The notes under the pieces were generated by a model that saw nothing but the letters and a program-made list of their open reading frames with translations, was not told where the DNA came from and searched no databases. A program made the position numbers and the translations under genes. Positions 6,001-9,672 of a DNA stretch of 9,672 bases are shown in pieces; the stretch's first letter is position 1, and the number at the start of each line of letters is the position of its first letter. Location: the NCBI GenBank assembly GCA_016929795.1, contig JAFGIA010000463.1, positions 1-9,672 of the forward strand. Reading direction: 5' to 3'. This stretch comes from Anaerolineae bacterium. Its GTDB lineage: Bacteria > Chloroflexota > Anaerolineae > JAAYZQ01.

Positions 6001-7984
6001 CGACGACGTGTCGATCTCGGCGAGCGGGCAAACCTATACCTGGCTTGGCACCAGCAGCTCGAGCTGGAGCGACCCGCTCAACTGGGACACGGGATGCGTG
6101 CCGGCGTTTATCGACGACGTCGTCATTCCTGCCGGGGCGCCGAACTGGCCGTCGGTCGATGTCCCTGCCTATGCCCACGACGTGCTCATCCAGGACGGCG
6201 CGCACCTCGACGCGCCCGCCGACGTGCCCCTGAGCGTCTATGGCAACTGGAGCGAGGCGGGCACCGGTACCTCTGTCGCGACGGCGGGGACGACCGTCTT
6301 TCGCGGTAGCGCGCCACAAACCGTGTCGTGCAGCGCCGGTAGCCACTTTGCCGGCCTCCAGGTCGGCCACGACACCACCGGCTCGACACTGACCGTGCAG
6401 AGCAACCTGGACGTGGACGGCGACCTGACCATCTTGCCGGGGGCCACGCTGTCTGCCGGCGCCTATAACCTCTTGGTGGCGGGCGATTGGTCCGACCAGG
6501 GCACCTTCAGTCCGGGCACGAGCAGCGTGGTGCTGGACGGCGAGGCCCAGGTCGCCAGCAAGGTCGCGACACCCACCACCGTCTACTATCTTGGGCCCGA
6601 AGGCTTTGAAAGCACCTTTCCCCCGGCAGGGTGGGCGACAACTGAATCGGGGGCATCGGGAGGCCCCTATTGGCGCTGGGGCCAGACCGGAACGGCGGGA
6701 TCGCACGGCAGCCCGCGAAGCGGCACCTATTTCGCCTGGCACAACGACGACAACCTGCCGAGCAGCGCCGTCTCCTGGCTGCGCACGCCCGAGATCGCTT
6801 TGCCTGCCGGCAGCAGCCCTGAGTTGTCTTTTTGGCAGAGGGACTACTACGACACTTATTATCGGTACCACGGCGTGTGGATCTGTACAGGCAGTTGCAG
6901 CAGCCCTCCCACCAACTATGTCGAAGTGTGGAGCGGAGACACCGGCAACTCGTGGGTGGAACAGACCATCGACTTGAGCACGTATGCGGGACAGAACGTC
7001 TACCTGGCGTTTCGCTACGAAGGCGACGATATGGATGAATGGTATCTCGACGACGTGTCCATCTCTGCCACGAGCTCCGGCGCCAGCGACCTGACCTTCT
7101 ACGATCTCCAGGTGACGGGTGGGGGCACCAAGGCGCTCGACAGCAACCTGTCCGTCGACCGCAACCTCATAGTAGGCAATGGCACCGTCCTGGACGCGGG
7201 CACACACGACATCACGGCCGTGGGCGGAACCCTGACCAACGATGGCGGCCTGCGCCAGACAAAGGACGTGCCCGATGTGGCGACCACCTCTTTCCTCGGC
7301 GTCGGCACCACCTATTATGGCGTGGACCTCGTGCCGACGTCGGGCAGCATGGGGGAGACGACCGTGACCGTCTATGGCAACCAGACCTGCTCCGGCTTTG
7401 ACACGGCGGTGCAGCGCTGCTTCGAGATCGAGCCGGGAACCGACCGGATGGCCGACATCACCTTCTACTACCGCGACGCCGAAGAGAATGGCCAGGATGC
7501 GAGCAACGTCTACCACTGGAACGGTTCGGCGTGGGATCTGCAGACACTCGACACCCGCGATCGTTCGGGCGTCGAGAACAACTGGGTGCGCGTGACGGGG
7601 GTTGGCGCCTACTCGCCGTTCGCCCTGGCGAACAACGCGCCGACGGCCGTCTCTCTGTCTTACTTTGAAGCGGTTGCTGCGGCCGGCGCCATTCGCCTCG
7701 AGTGGGAGACTGCGAGCGATCTCCACAACCTCGGCTTTAACCTCTACCGTCGCGTCGCGCCGGGAGGCGAGCGGCTGCTCGTCAACGACGAGCTCATTCC
7801 GGCGCAGGCGCCCGGCTCGCCCGGCAGCGCACTCTACCGCTGGCTCGACGCGGGGGTGACCCCGGGCACAGGCTATATCTATACACTCGAGAGCGTCGAC
7901 CTGAACGGCCGGGCCTCCGTCGCAGCCGAGGCGTCGGCTGTTGCGCGGTTTGTGCACTACCTGCCGCTCGTCGTCAGGCGCTAG
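3065..7984 (+). CDS. Secreted gingipain-like (family C25) cysteine protease with adhesin-like and beta-helix domains
   Basis: This large exported protein (1639 aa) is built on a gingipain-type peptidase. Order by residue: signal peptide 1-37 (hydrophobic LVLLLALVLPLAG, likely cleavage after AQA); C25-propeptide-like region about 57-258; catalytic domain about 272-658 with NHRDHG (His503) and FSINCETAWFD (Cys538) as the predicted dyad; a possible Ca loop at Asp420-Asp428 (DxNxDGxxD); C25 Ig-like domain 661-742; carboxypeptidase-regulatory-like domain 745-821; MAM/cleaved-adhesin-like jelly roll 830-988; beta-helix-type region from 990, opening TYTWLGTSSSSWSDPLNW; a second jelly roll about 1166-1339 inside that region; a Cys-containing beta domain 1400-1520; and an FN3-like module 1530-1618 ending in HYLPLVVRR. 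The purine-rich GAGGGGAGGAG at 3054-3064 precedes the ATG; a GTG one codon later would have better spacing. The dyad is intact, so an active protease is expected, probably autoprocessed and surface-bound or released. Its target and cleavage specificity are unknown. Confidence 0.93.
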   Translation: MVQKLCSFLQKASMLVLLLALVLPLAGHLPARLAAQAVPAALAPGAAPDPWIEASSTSIREVILDVSVPGIELEQVTVDDNVFQRVILPHTGRTAEVGRPELPTFARFVAVPLGARVDVEVVESRAETYPDVLVYPAQPPLPDQPLPAVEGEPVIGRGTQGEEFLFDAGFYARDVSYPVAPIVAQETGRLRDVPYVLVQFYPVQYNPATRTLTLHTYLRVRIRFEGGTGLFTGGAPRAENFERMYRRLFLNYDAIEAPPPRPEGFVTDATGADYLIITAPDFERPARDLAEWKTRRGLLTVVATTDETGSSLTEIDAYIQNAYDTWSPRPAYVLFLGDAEQIPVHYVTMHSYHSTHTGTDLYYFTTAGDDYMPDMAGARIPASTEEEARRIVDSILQYEQDPPADSSFYSNFQVAAYFQDDNNDGTADRLFTQTSEEIRDYLVNNQSKTTTRCYTTNSTSPQYYYDGSPVPADVRAALLAHSDRTCVTNNMNQGRFILNHRDHGISYGWGDPEYLSRDVRGLGYADPEELPVVFSINCETAWFDSETDEEGCDYVGSSSFSEEFLVQNKAIAVFGATRVSYSWYNDALVKGYYDAIWSGMLPSFGSGSPFRDDLYRLGDALGWGKAYLLTQYPPPNSTTLTTMEIHHLLGDATLEIWTDVPQSMVVSHPTSVGAGATSLDVTVDVADAWIVIVQNGAIVGQIASSVAGSNAVALSPAAADGPLYVTVTKHNYRPYQGTVDAGATHILSGCVRDDGVGVENVWIVLGAGVPPARTDATGCYSLKVGDGTYSVAASSERWVTVPAAQEVTVAGADVGSVDFGAEPQRARPGDSYSFESGRLDAAWTVAGDGFGRADTMDCPANGSYALILDQTDYGQFATAGAILSADLACRTDAVLTFWWRDNADEDHAQDAVLIRRNRSDSWCSIWNFTGSQVAYVQQSINLNTAAQACWGSSALTSDFQILFQQYDNYRWPGSDGIAIDDVSISASGQTYTWLGTSSSSWSDPLNWDTGCVPAFIDDVVIPAGAPNWPSVDVPAYAHDVLIQDGAHLDAPADVPLSVYGNWSEAGTGTSVATAGTTVFRGSAPQTVSCSAGSHFAGLQVGHDTTGSTLTVQSNLDVDGDLTILPGATLSAGAYNLLVAGDWSDQGTFSPGTSSVVLDGEAQVASKVATPTTVYYLGPEGFESTFPPAGWATTESGASGGPYWRWGQTGTAGSHGSPRSGTYFAWHNDDNLPSSAVSWLRTPEIALPAGSSPELSFWQRDYYDTYYRYHGVWICTGSCSSPPTNYVEVWSGDTGNSWVEQTIDLSTYAGQNVYLAFRYEGDDMDEWYLDDVSISATSSGASDLTFYDLQVTGGGTKALDSNLSVDRNLIVGNGTVLDAGTHDITAVGGTLTNDGGLRQTKDVPDVATTSFLGVGTTYYGVDLVPTSGSMGETTVTVYGNQTCSGFDTAVQRCFEIEPGTDRMADITFYYRDAEENGQDASNVYHWNGSAWDLQTLDTRDRSGVENNWVRVTGVGAYSPFALANNAPTAVSLSYFEAVAAAGAIRLEWETASDLHNLGFNLYRRVAPGGERLLVNDELIPAQAPGSPGSALYRWLDAGVTPGTGYIYTLESVDLNGRASVAAEASAVARFVHYLPLVVRR

Positions 7985-8222
7985 TGCTGGTTCCACGGAG
8001 ATGCACAGATCAGCACAAAAGGTCTGCAATAGACCCATGGCGATCCCGTTATCAGTCCTGCTCGAGTTCGAAGGTTAAGCAAACACAGGACTCGGACCGC
8101 AGTCGGGCCCTATCGAAGTACAAGATGATCTGCTGCTCGTCACCCACTATGCTATGACAGGCACTTGTCGAATGGATTCACACCTGAATTCAAACTGAGA
8201 CGAACCAGGGCGCGAGGTGCAT
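7985..8222. other. Intergenic region between convergent genes
   Basis: This 238-bp spacer lies between the stops of the protease gene and the hpnG-like gene, which point towards each other. It contains short inverted repeats: GTGCTG/CAGCAC (7984-7989 with 8011-8016), GGTCT/AGACC (8021-8035) and AGTCCTG/CAGGACT (8054-8060 with 8086-8092). Only the second is followed by a T run, and only on the minus strand. I see no convincing gene. No clear intrinsic terminator serves the protease gene. Confidence 0.4.
8017..8035 (-). terminator. Possible weak intrinsic terminator for the hpn block
   Basis: Read on the minus strand, GGTCT-ATTGC-AGACC forms a 5-bp stem with a 5-nt loop, followed at once by TTTT. 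It lies about 190 nt beyond the hpnG-like stop. The stem is short, the T run is only four, and it is far from the gene, so the call is tentative. Confidence 0.28.
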
Positions 8223-8975
8223 CTATAGGGCGGCCACGGCGCAGGCAACACCCGCCGTCAGCGTCCGCCGTGCCCGGCCGGCATTGCGGGCCAGCCCAAG
8301 CAGTGCCACCAGGCTGCCCGGTTCCCGGATCAGGTGGGGCACCAGCCGGCGCGCGCTTGGGTTGCCATCCGCGTCCACGACCTGGTGCAGGGCAGGCAAA
8401 AGATCCGCCTGCGCATCGGAAATGGCCCGCAGCGCCAGAAAGGGAAAGCCTCGCTCCGAGGCCAGTCTGGCAACCCAATAGCTCTCCATGTCCACGGCAA
8501 TGGCACCGGTCCGCCGGCCCAGATCCTGTTTGTTGGCCGGCGTGGTGATGATGCCAGGCGTCGTCGCCGTCGGCCCTGACACAGTGCGCAGCGACGTGGC
8601 ATTGAGCGCCTCCGTGACTGCACGCAGCAGCCACGGGTTGGGCCGATAGATGGTTGGCTCGATCACGTTACCGGCAGGGTCTGTGCCAATCAGCTCGGAG
8701 GCGAGAACCAGATCGCCCACTTCCAACTGCCCTGCCAGCGCTCCGGAGAACCCGATAGAAAGCACGGCGGTAACCTGGCAGCCGGCCAGCACTGCCGTGG
8801 CGCTTGCCTCGGCTCGCTGCCGTCCCATGCCTGTCCATGCCAGAAGCACGGATTGGTGCTGGTACTGGCCGCTGTAGGTGTGACCGCCAAGCCCGGCGAC
8901 GCCTTGAGGCGCCAACGCCATCCGCCGTCGCAGGCCGGATATTTCCCCCTCTAGCGCAGCTAGCAGGGCGATCAA
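8223..8975 (-). CDS. hpnG: HpnG-like nucleoside phosphorylase/nucleosidase (hopanoid-associated)
   Basis: HpnG removes adenine from adenosylhopane, giving ribosylhopane or its phosphate, the step after HpnH in making extended hopanoids. The 250-residue protein belongs to the PNP/MTA-SAH nucleosidase superfamily. The N-terminus IALLAALEGEI has the usual first strand followed by Glu9. GFSGALAGQLEVGDLV (75-90) is the GxxGxL...GD loop. AVDMESYWVA (160-169) holds the ribose-binding Met163-Glu164, and RAISDAQADLLP (183-194) holds Asp187, the catalytic acid position. VDMES plus FLALRAISD and a C-terminal extension are what I associate with HpnG rather than MTA/SAH nucleosidase. The start is TTG (8973-8975): there is no ATG or GTG between the in-frame stop at 9021-9023 and here, and a weak AGGG lies upstream. 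The gene starts 28 bp after the hpnH stop on the same strand, which is the main support for the hopanoid role. A general MTA/SAH nucleosidase remains possible. Confidence 0.75.
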   Translation of the reverse strand: MIALLAALEGEISGLRRRMALAPQGVAGLGGHTYSGQYQHQSVLLAWTGMGRQRAEASATAVLAGCQVTAVLSIGFSGALAGQLEVGDLVLASELIGTDPAGNVIEPTIYRPNPWLLRAVTEALNATSLRTVSGPTATTPGIITTPANKQDLGRRTGAIAVDMESYWVARLASERGFPFLALRAISDAQADLLPALHQVVDADGNPSARRLVPHLIREPGSLVALLGLARNAGRARRTLTAGVACAVAAL

Positions 8976-9003
8976 CGGCGAGCCCTGCCGGGTGAGCGCG
9001 AGC

Positions 9004-9672
9004 TCAGGAGAGGGCCCATTTCAACAGGCGCCACATGGCGGGCAGGCTCCTCAGTGCCTCGTTCATCGCCGCTGCATCGTGACCACTGTGAACCATGCAG
9101 TGGGTGCATCGTGGGTCGTTCCCGGGCCCGTACGCCTCCCAGTTTGTTTCTTCGAGCAGTGCCTGATACGACGGGCAATAGCCATCGGCCAGGAGGTAGC
9201 AGGGCTGTCTCCATCCCCGCGGATTCCGGGTCGGCGTGCTCCAGGGAATGCAAGCCAGTTCGCGCTTGCCTGCAAGGAATTCCAGGTAGAGGGGAGTATT
9301 GGCAAAGGGGACGCGGCGTTGCAAGTCGCAAATGGGGCCAAAGCGTGCAATCGCTTCCGAGCGGGTCAGGAACAGGTCGGCGTCGACCCCTTCAAAGCCG
9401 AAAGCCGGGGCAATCATGATGCCGTCGACCGGGATGTCAGCCAGAAGCTCCAGAAGCTGCACCGTCTCTGCGATATCCGTCCCCTTGTACAGGGTCGTGT
9501 TCACCATCACCCGGAACCCACGGCGCTTGGCCGCGCTGATGGCGTCCATGGCGGTGGAAAATACCCCTTCACGCCCGGCATAAAGATCGTGAGTTCTGGC
9601 CATGCCGTCGAGGTGGACGACAAAGCTCAGGTGAGGGCCGGGCTGGAAACCGTCCAGCGAATCCTCCAGAAG
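9004..9672 (-). CDS. hpnH: Hopanoid radical SAM protein (adenosylhopane synthase), C-terminal part
   Basis: HpnH is a radical SAM enzyme that joins a 5'-deoxyadenosyl group to diploptene to form adenosylhopane. The window holds the last 222 residues; the frame is open to the right edge, so the N-terminus with its CxxxCxxC iron-sulfur motif lies outside. An internal ATG at 9603 is not the start, because the in-frame upstream stretch SFVVHLDG already fits the family. Recognisable segments are GREGVFSTAMDAISAAKRRGF, VNTTLYKGTD, PLYLEFLAGKRELACIPW, GWRQPCYLLADGY and EETNWEAYGPGNDPRCTHCM (the DUF3463-type C-terminal domain). After CTHCM the sequence reads VHSG, where homologues I recall have HCG; Ser replaces the third Cys (codon 9085-9087). 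The stop is 28 bp before the hpnG-like start. The family call is firm from several long motifs; the hopanoid role follows from the family. Confidence 0.92.
   Translation of the reverse strand, partial: LLEDSLDGFQPGPHLSFVVHLDGMARTHDLYAGREGVFSTAMDAISAAKRRGFRVMVNTTLYKGTDIAETVQLLELLADIPVDGIMIAPAFGFEGVDADLFLTRSEAIARFGPICDLQRRVPFANTPLYLEFLAGKRELACIPWSTPTRNPRGWRQPCYLLADGYCPSYQALLEETNWEAYGPGNDPRCTHCMVHSGHDAAAMNEALRSLPAMWRLLKWALS

Noticed and set aside
7984..8016. GTGCTG/CAGCAC inverted repeat as a terminator of the protease gene
   Set aside because: The 6-bp stem has a 21-nt loop and is followed by AAAA, not T residues, on the plus strand.
4697..8038. A 1113-codon open frame on the minus strand, antisense to the protease gene
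   Set aside because: Its translation is rich in Arg, Val, Ala and Gly with no domain, signal or motif I recognise. The plus-strand frame has clear protease and adhesin-like domains. Long antisense open frames are expected opposite GC-rich genes.
8040..8092. Resemblance to the 5S rRNA loop region (GATCCC ... GAAGGTTAAGC)
   Set aside because: The short match to the conserved GATCCC...GGAAGTTAAGC region of 5S rRNA is interrupted by extra bases, and the rest of a 5S fold is not visible on either side. An Infernal search with the Rfam 5S model (RF00001) would settle it; a significant hit would overturn this rejection.
8152..8634. A 160-codon minus-strand open frame overlapping the hpnG-like gene
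   Set aside because: It is an out-of-frame reading of the hpnG-like gene, rich in Gly, Ala, Arg and Pro, without any recognisable motif.

Overview
This GC-rich bacterial window holds six genes in three transcription blocks. Three features suggest the Chloroflexota (Anaerolineae/Caldilineae-like): the style of the large secreted protein, including its C-terminal 'WETASDLHNLGF...YR' module and final 'HYLPLVVRR'; the short-Q-loop cytochrome bd; and the UbiA paralogue. This is recognition from memory, without a phylogenetic test.

Left block (1-2651, minus strand): a UbiA-family prenyltransferase, then cydA, then the first 47 codons of cydB, which runs off the left edge. The genes are tightly spaced (60 bp and 15 bp), have good Shine-Dalgarno sites, and follow a good sigma70-type promoter at 2775-2803. 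cydAB encode a cytochrome bd quinol oxidase. The prenyltransferase probably works on a quinone or other isoprenoid used by the same membrane, but its substrate cannot be read from sequence.

Middle block (3065-7984, plus strand): one 1639-residue secreted multidomain protein built around a gingipain-type (family C25) cysteine protease. It has a signal peptide, a propeptide-like region, a catalytic domain with a His503/Cys538 dyad, an Ig-like domain, a carboxypeptidase-regulatory-like domain, two MAM/cleaved-adhesin-like jelly rolls, beta-helix-type repeats and the C-terminal module. It is transcribed divergently from the cyd block across a 413-bp intergenic region that holds a promoter for each direction.

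Right block (8223-9672, minus strand): the C-terminal part of hpnH (radical SAM adenosylhopane synthase), followed 28 bp later by an HpnG-like nucleoside phosphorylase/nucleosidase that starts with TTG. Together these would attach an adenosyl group to a hopanoid and then remove adenine, the first steps of making extended (C35) hopanoids. A 238-bp intergenic region separates this block from the convergently oriented protease gene.

No tRNA, rRNA, CRISPR array, insertion sequence or phage feature was seen. The items most worth a second look are the protease's domain architecture (one jelly roll appears to be inserted inside a beta-helix repeat), its C-terminal tail as a possible sorting signal, and the atypical UbiA enzyme tied to cytochrome bd.
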